Numbered from the stretch's first letter, positions 1 through 13,200 are shown. The stretch is DNA of 64,000 bases from Plantago major (GCA_026545765.1 CM048843.1:19527646-19591645), one strand, 5' to 3'. Notes: generated by a model not told the origin, from the letters alone. Numbers and translations are program-made.

Positions 1-2502
1 TCTCGATTGCAAAGAGGTAATATTTTACTCATTTATAACATTATTTCTAGTTTCTAATTTTGAACTTTGTCATGATTTGGTCAACAATATATTTTTCCAA
101 CTTTAGTATTTTTGTCTATAGTTGTATTTGATAACTGCCAATATTATTATTTGAATTTTAACAATGCATATGCACATAGATTATTAATTATGAAACTTTA
201 AAAAGTATGGTAAACTATTTGCAGGGGACTGGCCACCAGTAAAACTCAACAAAAGTTTCAACATGAAGTCCACTCAGAAACTGGCGTGCGGACTATGAAC
301 AATCCATCTGATGACACTCTAAGAAAGTTACAGGTAGCCTTAATATTTATAAAACCATTTACATATTTTTATATCATGAGGATATCTATTACAACATGTA
401 ATTTTCCCTTGCATATGGAGTATAATCATGCTCTATGATTATTTCTAAAGCCATTGATATGGTAGCTCTGCATATAAGTGTCCTTGGTATACCTTTTAAA
501 ATTTTATATTTTCATTTAATCATTGAATATTGTGGTTTCTTCAAGGTGAACAAGATAAATGTCTCCATCAAAAGTTTGACAGGCCCGGTTTCTTCTGTGA
601 AGAGGTAATCTTTTAATCCTTAAATAGTATCAATTGTTTCTACATTGTATATGAATTTTGAAACTTCATCATAGTTGAGTAAAATAATATCATGTTCAGT
701 GTTTTTCTCTCCAGTGTATTTTATACATATTCACCTTTTACAAATTAATAAGTTATATTCTATCATACGCAAATGTCTTGCAATGACTAGCCCATGAAAC
801 AATAATTTAATTTATTTGAATATGTATTTATATAATTACTTGAATAATCACCATGCATCAATTGTTCGCATGCAGCAGTCCAAAGATTGATAAAATGCAG
901 CAACTTACCGGGCATGTAGCCCCCGGCACATACAATGGTCAAAAAAATATGAAACATCGAAGAGAGGGTACTTCGAAAAACTTGACTATTCATGAAAAAA
1001 GATTGGCCCCTTTAGAGGTCGATGTGAATGATGTGGTAGCAGCAGAAGCAAAGAATTCTCACCGACTTGCACATCATAAAAAACCACTAGCCCCAATTTC
1101 CCCATATGCTCTCTTGGATGAAGCCTACTACTCTATTAATGGAGAACAAGAGAAGAAAAAATATTGTGTTGAGGGAAGTGATGGAGCACGGGTGAGGAGA
1201 ATACTAGAGGTGGGTAGGCATAAGCAACCTTCAAATTCATCTGTCTCTGGAATAAACCACAATTCGAGAGACCATGTTTCAATTGTGAATAGGTAAGCTT
1301 TTACACGTTATTTGATAATAATTATCTCTAGATATTTTTTCTAATTTCGCACTTTGGTATGAATTGGTAAAATGATGCGTAGGATATCAATATTTTTCAT
1401 ACATTCTATTTATATATATGTAAGTTCTTATTGACGAATAAGATATGATTAGCTGAACTTTAACATTGCAAATGCACAGAGCTTATTAGTTATGTATTGT
1501 CAAAAAGTAACTTTGAAATGTCTACAGGGGGCCGACCACCATTAGACCGCAACATGTCAAAGATAAAGTCCTCTCAGAAACTGGTGTTCGAAATATCGAT
1601 CATCAAATTAATGATACTTCAAGAAACTCTGAGGTAGCCTCAATTATCTTCACAAGACATTTATCTATTGTGACACGTTATTTTCTTGAATATATAATTT
1701 TGATCTATGGTTATTTTCAAAGCCATTCATTTGGTCACTCTACATACAAATTTTATGCTCATGTATGTGTGTGTATGTGTTTCCAATTGTTCAATACTCA
1801 TTTATCATCCCATCACTATATATTGTGGTTTATTTTTCAAGGTAAGCAAAACAATTGGCTCCAAAAAAAGTTTGACAGACAACCCAATTTCTGATGTGAG
1901 GAGGTAATATTTTACTTTTTAAATTAGCATCAATTATCTCTATATGTTTATAATTTATGGTATGTAACATGATTGTTGAAATAAACTCCAGGGTTTCAAT
2001 ATTTTTTTTCGTTTGTATTCCTGTATTCTTTTAGATAATTAATAAGTTTGTTCTTCAACAATAAACAAATTTAAATTAGATTTTTCTGATAGACAATATT
2101 ATTACTTATACGTACTCTCACCACGTGTCAACTATATACAGCATTCCAATCACTGATAAGGAACAACTTTCCGAGCGCATTATAGCCCCTAACCCTGGAA
2201 ATGGTGAAAAAAGCAAGAAACGTCAAAGAAAGGATTCTCCAGAAACGCCGATTCTCTGTAAAGATTATTTAGCCCCATTGGAGATTGATGTGAGTGATTT
2301 AGTGATAAAAGAAGCTAATAATTCTCATCAACGCCTACGCCATAGAAGATCACCAGCATCAACTTCCTCATTTCTAAACTCTGATGAAGTCTACTACTCT
2401 GGTTATGTGGCACGAGGTAATAAATATGCACGGCTTGATCAACCTTCACCATCTATTGTGTCCAAGCTATACAACAAGGATTGGGACAAAATACTCAAAT
2501 AG
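1..2502 (+). CDS. Unrecognised protein gene, 3' part, made of repeated three-exon modules
   Basis: The inferred exons are 1-16, 225-333, 546-604, 876-1292, 1528-1633, 1842-1903 and 2142-2502, all with GT-AG borders, and the frame stays open to a TAG at 2500-2502. The 5' end lies outside the window. Exons fall into repeating triplets a-b-c: a (ETGV.. near its middle), b (SLT..P(V/I)S(S/D)V(K/R)R at its end) and c (core LAPLE(V/I)DV(N/S)D(V/L)V, then NSH and (E/D)(A/V)YYS). Introns between equivalent exons also resemble each other. Exon 1-16 looks like the end of an earlier c exon. Splice phases match, so each module keeps the frame. The protein is basic, Ser/Lys-rich, and has no signal peptide or membrane segment. 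I do not recognise the family. It could be a nuclear or disordered protein, but no function is claimed. The exon calls are good; the biological role is unknown. Confidence 0.6.
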
Positions 2503-2813
2503 AGGATTCAGAGCGAGTGGAGTCAATACTCAAATTTGAAATAATGGTATAAGATTATATTTAAATTCAATTCTCTCTGTGACTTTTGCTATTTGTTTGT
2601 CAGACTTTTATGAATTTGGATGTGATTGCTACTTTAAAATTATGAACTACAATATAAGGTGTGTGTTTGACGTTTTATTTTAATTTGCACTAGTGATGTT
2701 AATGTAAATATGTATATAAATTATGCATGACATGATGAGTGTGAAGGTAATACGTGTCACGTACGCATTCAAGCCTCGAACTACATATATCATGTTAGAC
2801 TTTTCATCATGTT

Positions 2814-4017
2814 GAGGCCGTTTGATTTGGGGTGTTTTGTAATGGTATTTGGAAAACACCCCTCGAAATACCATGTTTGGTTGGTCAAATTTGAAATACC
2901 AAAGCCCGCTAAAAAACCAAACTCACCAAATACCTGAATTTCTGGCCCGCACAATTTGTTCTTCGAAATACCATTTAAAAATACCCACCTAGAGTGGATT
3001 ATTGAGATATGGTATTTGGTCCCAAAACCCTTCTTTTATACAATTACATCTTTAACCCTCAAAAATCAAAATCAACAAAATCAGTAGTCACGTGTCTTCT
3101 TCTTCTTTCTGCACGCTGTCATCTTCTTCTTCTGGCCGTCTGCTGCTGTTGGTTTTAGCGACCCTTCTTTTTCTCCACCGTCTTTTTGCCTCTTCTTCAC
3201 GCTGGTATTCGGCACAAGGTAATCTTCTCTTCTCTTCTCTTCTGTTGTTATGTTCTGAATCCATCCTGTCAATATATGTTGCTTATTCTTTTTCGAATTT
3301 TCATGTTGATTCGAATTATCGGTTCTGATCATAACAATCTTCTGTGCATTTTTTTTATGGCGTCTGGTTCAGTCTATTTAGTTTATGGCGTCTGGTTTAA
3401 TCTGAATTCAACAATCTTCTGTTCGTCTACTTTGATAATTCAGATCAGATGTTTATGTGCGTTTGTTTATGGCGTATGGTTCAGTCTATTAGTTTTTTTT
3501 ATCTTTCTTGCTTAGATTGGTTTATGGCTGTCTGTTCAGTTTAGAATGCTCAGTCTTATAACGTCTGTTCAGTCTATTGGGATTTGAGATCTCATCTCCA
3601 TGAGTTGATAAAGATGAGATAAAAAAAGAATCACATTTGTGATTCTACAGAGCCTTCAAATCGGTTGAATTGTGGAAGATTTGATTTAATTGGACTCTAT
3701 TCTTGTTTTTTGGTTAGTATTCAGTCAGTACAACGTGTTGTTACTTGCTTTATGCTGTGAAAATATTGATTAAAATGGGTATTAATTTTATAATGCAAAC
3801 AATAGCAGAGGGTATTATATATAGTACATTACGAGAAAACTTGAAATATATGTTGTTTGTACCAAACATGGTATTTTGACTCCATATACCGTCCACTCAA
3901 TGATACCAAACATGGTATTTATACTGAAATACCACTTGAATTACCCTGGTTTTTTCAACGGGCTCAAATACCATGTATTTGTGAATAGCAAATACCATGT
4001 TCAAACCAAACGGCCTC
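2814..4017. mobile_element. 1.2 kb terminal-inverted-repeat element, non-autonomous
   Basis: The two ends are inverted: the left begins GAGGCCGTTTGATTTGG and the right ends CCAAACGGCCTC. Both subterminal regions are full of AATACCATG-type motifs in opposite directions. The interior (about 3080-3840) is pyrimidine-rich, then AT-rich, and carries no convincing coding sequence. I could not see a clear target-site duplication, so the superfamily (PIF/Harbinger-like or hAT-like by the GGCCGTTTGG end) is open. Confidence 0.65.
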
Positions 4018-5896
4018 TAAACAGATTCTGGAAGTGCATTTATTGTCAAAACAAGTTATATAGATATGATAAGGGTATCGTTCTCATGCGGAGAGTCGAC
4101 AAATGCACCATAGTCTGTCCTATTTTATGATTTTTTTTAGCTCGCTGGATTTTGCTTTAACTAACATAATAATACCAATATAATGAGAGTTTCCATCTAT
4201 TCGAACTATTTAAACTTGATTTTGGAAATTAAACTTAAGGTCCACGTAATCAAATGTTAGTGAATATCTATTATTAAGTGATAAATTTTCAATTGATAAA
4301 AATCTATTTGGATTTTGACTTCACGTGTTAAGTATGGTTAGGTACTTGCTTCAAATGGTTAATTATTTGGATTTTAACTTTGTCTAAATGACTTGCTAAT
4401 TTCTTTCATATACCAGCATGTTATCACGTTACATAATCCATCATCTGTACACTCAATATGTGAAGTGGCAAAAATTAACGTGGAACAAGTAATTTCATCA
4501 CGATCACACAAGGACCATATTTATTTTTATCTTACGTACATCTAATACCATTGTCATGATGTAAATTCCATAACAAATCATTGGTTAATATGACAACTTT
4601 GTTAGAGTTCCACAAATAGAATGAACGAAAATCTTGAGGTGTGTAACAATATCATGCTTTGGAACTATATTGCATACTATGATGACACCTCGTTGTTTGG
4701 GTCTTTGAATTATACCCCTCCCCTTAATCCCTACATCCTTCTTTTTTGCTTTAACTCTCTGGTGGGACAATTCTTCCCCTAACTTTTGTCTGGTTTGTTC
4801 TGATTATCCCCTCCCTTGGTTTCCTCGATCTTTGTTTGTTTGTGTGTAAAAATATGTTATGCCGAGAGAAAATAGAAAAACTTGACCTGCTCCCAATGAG
4901 GGAATAAAAACATATGGGAACTTATTTGAAAAAAAGCAATAGAAAAGGAGAGGAAAAAAAAAAAAAGAAGGAAAATAGATTGCTAAAAAAGTGGGGGAAA
5001 AAAAGTAAGGATTCTTATCCATGTCACCCTCACTTGTTGGTTGTTCTATTCTCATCCTCTAGCATTAATTTTTATCTGAAAAGTTCAATTTTTGGTAGAG
5101 AGGTCCACGCTCTTCTCTAGGAGCCCTCCTAGTGTTTATGTTAGTCTCATTTTACCTAGAGTTTCTTGTGTAAAATAAAAAATGTGATCCTGTTTAGTTT
5201 ATACTATTGTGTCATTAATTTAATGATTGTTGAAAAACCTTTGACAGTTCTTCAAAGTATGTTAATTACTTAGGAGAGATAGCCATAAAAACATAACAAA
5301 ATTACTCGCTCCAAGTCAAAATAAAGCAATTGGATTTTAAAGGAAAAGGAATAAATGGAATTGGCAGTCTAAAAGCAAAAACAAAAGACTGCATGTTGAA
5401 ATAGTTGCGGAAGCCATTGATGAATGAGTGAAGATGATGAAGAAACAGTTGAAAGAATAGAGAGAATAGGAAGTAAATAAAATGCTTACTTCGTATTCAC
5501 TGAATTGTGTTGTGTATTGTACATATTACATCATACTATCTATGCTATTTATAGAGCTAAAACTACATAAATGAGGCTAACTTGCGCGGCTAACATACAC
5601 CTAACTAACTAACAGAATTCCAAACAAACTAACCATAAACTGGCCGGAACTAACAAACTTAACCAACTCCAAACTTCTCCAGCTCATGGCTCAAGGCTTC
5701 AATGCACTGCAGGGATGACAAATCATCTGGAATCTTCCTCATGCTGTTATACTACATAGATGATAAATCATCTGGAACCTTCCTCATGATATACTGAAGT
5801 ATAGTATAAAATTCAACTAAGCAGATCTGAACTGAACTGGTCTGAATTGAAATTAATGAGTTTTCAGATGAAGAGAATAGAGCCTTACTATTCATA
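4018..5896. other. Intergenic DNA, no gene seen
   Basis: This stretch is AT-rich and no supported gene is seen. A purine-rich run lies at 4928-5010. From about 5393 to 5800 the base composition and a TATTTATAG motif (5550-5558) suggest an old LTR remnant, but I could not find paired ends. A 30 bp sequence at 5714-5743 is repeated nearly exactly at 5759-5788 (45 bp period). Confidence 0.4.
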
Positions 5897-6898
5897 AGGG
5901 CGAATTACTTACAGTTCCCCTTAAATTTGGTCTAATTACAGAATCATCCCCGGATTGACGAGAATTACAAATTCCCCCGTGAACCCCATTTTCGTTGACC
6001 AAGATGCCAACATCAACTTTCTCTCTCTCCAGTGGAAATTAATACTTGCCAGAATAAAATAAAATCAAAAGGAAATTAAATTTAATTTCAAATTAAAGAA
6101 AAGGAAAATTAAGAAAAAAATACACAAACCCATTTCCTTCTTCTTCCTCCTTCTCCCCCTTCTCCCACCTTCTTCTTTCACTAATTGCAGCTCCATCGGA
6201 GCTTTTCTGATAGAAAAACTCCTATTGAGTCGCTTTACTTGCATTTCCGATTAGGCATTACTTAAGCGACTCTGGTGGAGTACATTAGCTGAGCTTTAAG
6301 CTCGGTTGCAGCTGTGGTGGAGCTGCAATACAGCTCCATTGGAGCTGTTAACCGGGGCAATAAAAGCTCCGGTGGAGTTGCTATACAACTCCAATATTGG
6401 AGCTTTGAAAAGCTCCAAATCGGAGCTTAACAGCTCCGATTTGGAGCTCGATTTGGGGTGGTGGAAGATGGCGATTCAAGAACTTTGTTTATGTTGACGA
6501 TGACAAAGTTTGGTCGATGTTCGTTTTGAAATAAAAGTTTAAGGACTTGTTTGAGGTTTTTCAGAAAAGATGTGAGTGAGCTTTGGAGAATTAGATTAAG
6601 ATTAGTGACTTGGTTTGCAATAAAATGAATAATGGAGAAATAAGAAAAGGAAAAATAAAAGAAGAAGAAATTAAAGAAAAGCAAAAATAAAAAAAGGATG
6701 GCATTTTCGTTATTAATTGAAACTTTTACGTCCACCTCAGCAAAGTGACAGTCCACATCAGCACTTCCTTTGACTTTTGGGGCTGGATGTAATTTTCAAA
6801 TTTCGTCTTTGTAAAATTTGGGTTAATCTGTAATTTAAACCAATTCGGAGATGAATCTGAAATAGGATGTATTTAAGGGATAGTATATGTAATTTTCT
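5897..6898. mobile_element. Mutator-like non-autonomous element upstream of MLH3
   Basis: The terminal 80-100 bp on each side are degenerate inverted copies of each other: GGGCGAATTAC...CCCTTAAAT...TAATTACAGA on the left, and the reverse complement pattern ending in GTAATTTTCTC on the right. The flanks carry CTATTCATA (5888-5896) and CTATTTATA (6899-6907), a 9 bp target duplication with one mismatch, which fits the Mutator superfamily. There is no transposase. The centre holds the palindrome cluster annotated separately. The right end is about 110 bp from the MLH3 TATA box. Confidence 0.7.
6185..6450. repeat. Cluster of AGCTCC/GGAGCT palindromes
   Basis: Within about 265 bp the motif AGCTCC and its inverse GGAGCT occur many times, arranged as short back-to-back stem-loops, such as AGCTCCATTGGAGCT and AGCTCCGATTTGGAGCT. 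A single strand of this segment would fold into a series of small hairpins. It is internal to the Mutator-like element at 5897-6898. The function is unknown. Confidence 0.75.
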
Positions 6899-7016
6899 CT
6901 ATTTATAATCTCCGTTTTTTCAAAACTCGACTAAAATCCAGTTTCAAATCCACCGGTAAACAGTCTGTCAAACTTTTCCGGTAGAAAAAATTTAGGCGGC
7001 ATAGAGGGTAGAGCCA

Positions 7017-7025
7017 TATATAAAT
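7017..7025 (+). promoter_or_regulatory. Probable TATA box of MLH3
   Basis: TATATAAAT lies about 240 bp before the MLH3 ATG, at a plausible distance from a transcription start near 7050 with a long 5' leader. No other good TATA motif lies closer. This is inferred from motif and position only. Confidence 0.4.
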
Positions 7026-7267
7026 CGCCGAAAACAAATTCTTTCTTAATCACCCAACCAAAGCATCCCGTTTCTGATTTCTCGCCTCTCTCGAATCACT
7101 CTCTGCAACTTCGGTTATTACTGGATGGAACAATTCAACCAGCTGTGCAGTTTTTGTATTGTACCGCACAATGCACAGTGTTGAAATTGTGCTAATTTCC
7201 CTTAATCAAAAGGCAAAACCCTAATTTTAGTCCAGTTGTATTAGTAATTCGTTCTGGGTTTTGTAAG

Positions 7268-10200
7268 ATGAGGTGCATTGAGCGTTTGCCTGAGGATATT
7301 CACAACTCTGTTCGCTCCGGTGTTGTTATATGTGATTTTTCCAGGCTTGTTGAGGAGCTCGTTTTCAATAGTCTTGATGCTGCTGCTACCAAGGTGTTTC
7401 ATTATTCTTTATAGCTTAATTTCTTGAACGAAAATGTTTGTTTTTCTCTCCTTTCTTTGGTTGATTTTGAAATGAATGAATAGTCAACAGAGACAGTGAT
7501 ATTCGATGATTGGTTGGAATCCTAAATGGTAGTTCTCTGTGTAGTTATGATCCTGGTTACGTAGATATGGTTCTGCGAATTTAGGGCTTGATTGGCAATT
7601 GATAGTATGTTAGAGACTGCAGTTATGGCATTGTCATATTTTGGTACCGGAACGAATGACCAATAACTAGTTGGCATCTCACATTTTTATACATGGGATT
7701 CATGGAAACTGCAGCTTTTGTATTTCAGGCTCAAATATTTATGCTCTTGATGACTTCCTTTCTGATTATTACGATGTCCTTATGCTACTACTTTTTGACC
7801 ATTTCCAATTGCTCTCAGGTGTATGTGGCTGTTGATGTAGGTAGCTGCTGTGTTAAAGTGATGGATAATGGTGAGATCTATTACTGGTTTTGTTTCATTC
7901 ACTAATGGCTTTAGAGAGGAAGCAATGCAATTGGGTGTCGTGTAACTTTTGTATTTTTGCGTGTGATTAAAATTTAAAGAGTTTTAGTACATTTTATGTG
8001 TTAACTGCATGTTATTTGGTGTGTAAAGTGCACACAATTGGTGTTGTTTCGTTGCTCTTATATGTAATTAATGTTTTGCTTTTCATTCTCCTGTCACCTT
8101 CTTGAATTTAATGCCTCTACGTGCAATCTTATCACAACCAGCAATATTTCTCCAGTTTATGTCTTACATTCCGAATGGAGAGATGAGTTGCCAATTTATT
8201 TATGTGCAGGGTCTGGTATTATAAGGGATGATCTGGTGCTGCTTGGAGAACGATATGGTAATATCTTCTTGCAGTTGTATTTTCTCGTTTTGGTTAATGC
8301 CTGCACATGTACTATGTTTGAGTATCTATCTTTACGTTGGAACGAAATGACCTTAGTCATTTGGGGTTGTTGCTAATCAATGCAAAAATATGTTGACAAA
8401 CGAAGACGCTGAATTTAATGGATGGACCAATATGCAGTTTTTGCATTCACCAATCCCCTGAGGGTTTTGAATGCACTTCAAGCCAAAGCTTTCTCCTGAT
8501 TTATCTTTGCATAAGTTATTATTCTTCTAACGCTAGATGTTGAGAATTTTTAAATTGCTACTATGTTATTTGTGAATTTTTCAGCATAACGTGCTACCCT
8601 ACCGAGTGTTTCTGACTCTCTGTCAATAGTTATGATTATAACTTTTCTGGTATTTTGGATTTTATTATATTGGGTTACACTAGAAACTAAAGTTTCTCTG
8701 TTACACCGGTATTGCTGATGTAAATCGTATTTGGTAGTTTTGTTGACACTTGACCCACTGAAAATGGGTGATATAGGAATGTCAATTATGTATGACAAAT
8801 AGATTATTATGTCCACCTGCTTTTGTGAAGTTTCACGTGATATTGCACCTTAATTTTCTTTATATTACTTCTTTTTTCTTAATAACTACTGATATTACTT
8901 ATGTGCAAGTAGCAACATCAAAGGTTGACCATATGTCTGATACGGATGAGGGTACTGAGTCCTTCCATTCCCATGGAGAAGCTCTATGTTCCATTTCTTG
9001 CATCTCTTTATTGGAGGTTGTGACAAAAGCACGTGGCAAGCCATATGGATATAAGAAGATAATTAAGGTGGCTGGTACCTGCTTCTGTATCAATGTCAAT
9101 CTATTTGTTTTTATATGTGCTGAATTTTGACAGTATGGTCCATGTATCTGTATATTTTGCAGAACTGCAAGTGCCTGTTTCTTGGAATAAATGATGATAT
9201 AGAAGATATGGGCACCACGGGTAACATATTGTAAAACTAATCACCTTTGGTATCAGATACTTGTACTTGATCTATCTAACATCTCTTTGCATCTGTCCGG
9301 GTCATTCCATTATCAAAAAATGGACATCAATTTAAATAAAGAAAGAAAAAGAAAAAAGAAAAGACACCACGTGAACTGAATTTATGTTTCTGGATTTAGT
9401 TACCTCGCTTTCAGAGAAACAGTATGGACTCTCAAATTTTTACTGCATCATATCCTTGGATCATGAATATTAAGGGGAAAAAACATCTTTAGGCATCTTG
9501 TAAAACTTAAGATTCAGAATCCTTATATTTGGTAGTTTCTGTTAGGCTTCATTTGGTTTGAGGGAAAATGGGGGAAAAGAAAAAAAAATAGGGGAAAATA
9601 TTATTTTCCACCATTTGGTAGTTCTCAGAAAATCCTGGAAAATTCATCAAAATCTATACAAAATACATCTATCTCCACAAAATAAGGAAAGTTGTTTTTC
9701 CCTCACATTTTCCAGGAAAATCTTATTTTCCCCTATTTTTTTTCTTTTCCCCCATTTTCCCTCAAACCAAATGAAGCCTAAGGGAAAAATGCCTTGTTTT
9801 AGAGGAAAAAGGGAGACGTTGTAACATAACTTATACTGAGAATCCCTCTGAATGATTCACAACATTGTTGCAAGGTCAATCTATTATTCGGCAGTTGTTG
9901 TTAATGTGCTAGTTAGGTAAAGGCCTTGTCAATCTTTCACATTTGCAAAGGCAATTCTACTGGGTATATATATATTAAGACAACACTGATCGTGGCTGGA
10001 TGAGTCTTATGTTAGTGCTTCATCCGTAAGTCATGAAAATAAGGATTGCTTCAGTCACATTTTGTCTCATCTATAATAGCTTTAAGCCCTGAACTGTCTG
10101 TTTGAATGTCGTTATAGTAATTAACTTGTTATCCGTAAGTAAAAAACTTACAGTGTATCACTACATCATTCCATTTACAGTGACCGTCCGTGATATTTTC

Positions 10201-13200
10201 TATAATCAACCAGTTCGAAGGAAGCACATGAAGTTCAGGTCCGTTTGGCAAATGTTTTCTCTTTTCTACAGATCTTAAAATGTTTTAATTCTACAGGTTG
10301 AGTTGGATTAACTATTTTTGCTTGTGGTGCATGCATATGAAATATTAGTCCCCAGAAGGTGTTAGACTTGATCAAGATGAGTGTGCTCAGAATCGCCCTG
10401 GTTCATGTGAATGTTTGCTTCAAAGTTGTCGATATGGAGTGGTAATATTCGTCTTAGTCTTCTACTATTGACTGCTTTAAGATAACTCTTCATGTATTTT
10501 TTTTCGAATTGCAGCAACCATGAACTGCTTCGAACTGGACCTTCGTCTTCTCCACTATCAATACTTTTCAGTAATTTTGGGATTGAGAGTTCATTAGATT
10601 TTTATCATTTGAATATATCTGATGGTTCAGTAAAGCTCTCTGGATATATTTCTGGTCCCTGTGAGACTCTCTCCCCAAAGGTGTGTTGCATTCTGTCATG
10701 AATTGAAATCATGTAGTAATAGATTAAAAGAAAAGTAGATATGTTCTAATAAATGATTGCTTATGTGCAGGCAATCCAGTATTTCTGTATCCGTGTCTGT
10801 GGTGATATTTTTAGAACTGTTATTTGGTGGTTGAGGTGACTTTTGGGAATGGTTTATGTTTGAGTGTTTTTCTTAACCAAATATCAGATGTCAACTCGAG
10901 ATTTATCTGCAAGGGACCCATACATAAACTATTGAATCAGCTGGCTGCTAAGTTTGATCTATCAAATTCATGGAAGCCTACCACAGATTCTGTCTTTGAG
11001 AAGCAGAACAGGTGCCATTTGATTCCAACCTTCATTCTAAATTTAAATTGCCCAAGATCCTACTACGATATAGTTACTTCTGATCGGTCGAGGACTACAG
11101 TGGAATTTAAGGTTGGTATCCCTTGTATGGTCATTCTCTTTCAAGATTCAGGCCTCTACTATCACTGTGTCTCTTACTATTGTTTCCCGCCCTTTATTTT
11201 ATTGGAAAGTTGGTCCAAATAATATGCTAATCATCCATGTATTGGTTGTGTAATACCATTGCCTGCTTCAGGATTGGATTGCTGTTCTTAACTTTGTTAA
11301 GACTGGTGTCAAGAGTCTTTGGATGAAAAATATTATTCATGGTAAGGGATGAAATTGATTTCCTACTCTATTGTTTTCATCTTTTCCGTTTTTATCAGTT
11401 GATGTTCAGGAAGTATACGGGAGAATAGCAGATTTGGTCCGCAGGAATAGCGGGGTGAGACATGCAGTCCCACATTTGTTCTGCCTGTGACTTTTGGTCC
11501 ATAACTTTTAGAAGTTGGCAAATTTGTGACTTTTGGTCCGCAGTAATAGCATTGGGACGTGGACTAAATTTTGCCAACTTCTAATAGTATTGGACCAAAA
11601 GTTACAGGCTGAACAAATGCCGGGCTGTATCTCTCACCTCCACTATTCCTGCAGACCAAATCTGCGATGCTCCTGGAAGTATACATCTCCTGTGTGTTGA
11701 TTTTAAATGTCAATTTGTTTGTAGCTGTCCTTTTCTGAACATTCATCTATAATCATCTTTTATGCTTGAATGCAACCACATTCAGATATTTCCCAATTCC
11801 CATCAGGTTGATTTTTGGTCTTAAAATGTCTTGTTTGAATACAACCACGTTCACAAGTCGCAACATTTCAGGAACTATGTAACTTAATCATCATAATCTT
11901 GATTGTATATGCAACTCCCACATTAATCACCATACTGGTTTTCAAGCTCAAGTTTTGGACATTTTTTTCCTTGACCACCCAACCTATGAATCCTACCAAG
12001 TAATTTTTCTTCTTTTTACTCAGTCTGGATGTTAATGATTTCATGTAAAATACTTACTAACAATCCATTATATCTCGCCCAATATCAAAATATCAAGACC
12101 ATTATTTTCAGGAAAACGCAGGCGTATAATCCATTACCAGTTTCTATATCTTGGCATCGAGTTTTTGTTTCTGCAGCTTTTAGAAATTGAATTAGTGGGG
12201 CCTTAAATTTTATATATATTTTTTCAATTTGAAGAAATAGGGCTTCTTTTGCCGATCTTCAGTCGAATGTCATATGTGAAGCCCGATGTCAAGTACCTTC
12301 CGTCTTTTTTTTATATGAACTTCTTGAAGATGTTACGAGCTGAGGCCTATGAACAATAAAACTTAAAGCTCATGTCTTGCTTCTTTTGTTTTCTATAAAG
12401 ATGTGCCAATCGCATTTGATACCAGAATAAATCAGCCCAGGAAACAGAACTGCCAAACATCTCCAGGTCTTAATACCCCACTGCTGAATAAGACATGTAA
12501 TGAGTACATTCCCGAACGGGAAGGGTGGAATTCTCCATCAGGATTGCCTTCAAATTCTGACCTTAAGAAGCATCGGGGTGAGATCACTTTTCTATGTGAT
12601 ACTGACTACACAAGTCAATCATGTAATGGGTCACTTGCAAGCCAAACATCTCCAGGTCTTAATAATACCCCACTGCTGAATAAGACGTCTAATGAGTACA
12701 TTCCCAAACGGGAAGGGTGGATCTCCCCATCAGGATTGCCTTCAAATTCTGACCTTAAGAAGCATCGGGGTGAGATCAGTTTTCTATGTGATACTGACTA
12801 CACAAGTCGATCATGTAACGGGTCGCTTGCAAATGACAGAGTTATGGGGGGCGCACAAAGTAGCACACATTTATCTCCTTCCAGTGTTTTCTCTCCCCGT
12901 GACCATCATGTTGTGGCATATTCATCTGGGAAGCAACAGAATGGCAGATCATATGCAGCACTTCCAGGAATCTTACCAAAGATTGAGGATAACACATCAA
13001 TGTGGAGTGGGGTCTCTGCTGGTGGTCTTGATTTTGGTATTGATATTGATCTTGATATCAGGCATGGTCTAAACAGCATGCATTCATCTCCTTCAAGTGT
13101 CTTCTCTCCCGGTGATCATCAATTTGTGCCATATACATCTGGGAAGCAACATAGTACATCATATGCACTTCCGGACATCTTACCGAAATTTGAGAATGAC

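Noticed and set aside
3092-3515. Ser/Leu-rich plus-strand ORFs resembling a secreted protein
   Set aside because: They lie inside an inverted-repeat element, in pyrimidine-rich low-complexity DNA, and look like chance open frames.
4804-5120. Opposing ORFs rich in Lys or Phe
   Set aside because: They are produced by an A-rich/T-rich low-complexity run; no gene features.
5393-5800. Solo copia LTR
   Set aside because: TGTTGAAATAG at 5393 and a TATA-like motif are suggestive, but no matching CA end or target duplication was found.
6427-6756. Phe-rich minus-strand ORF upstream of MLH3
   Set aside because: It is within the Mutator-like element and caused by AT-rich low-complexity sequence.
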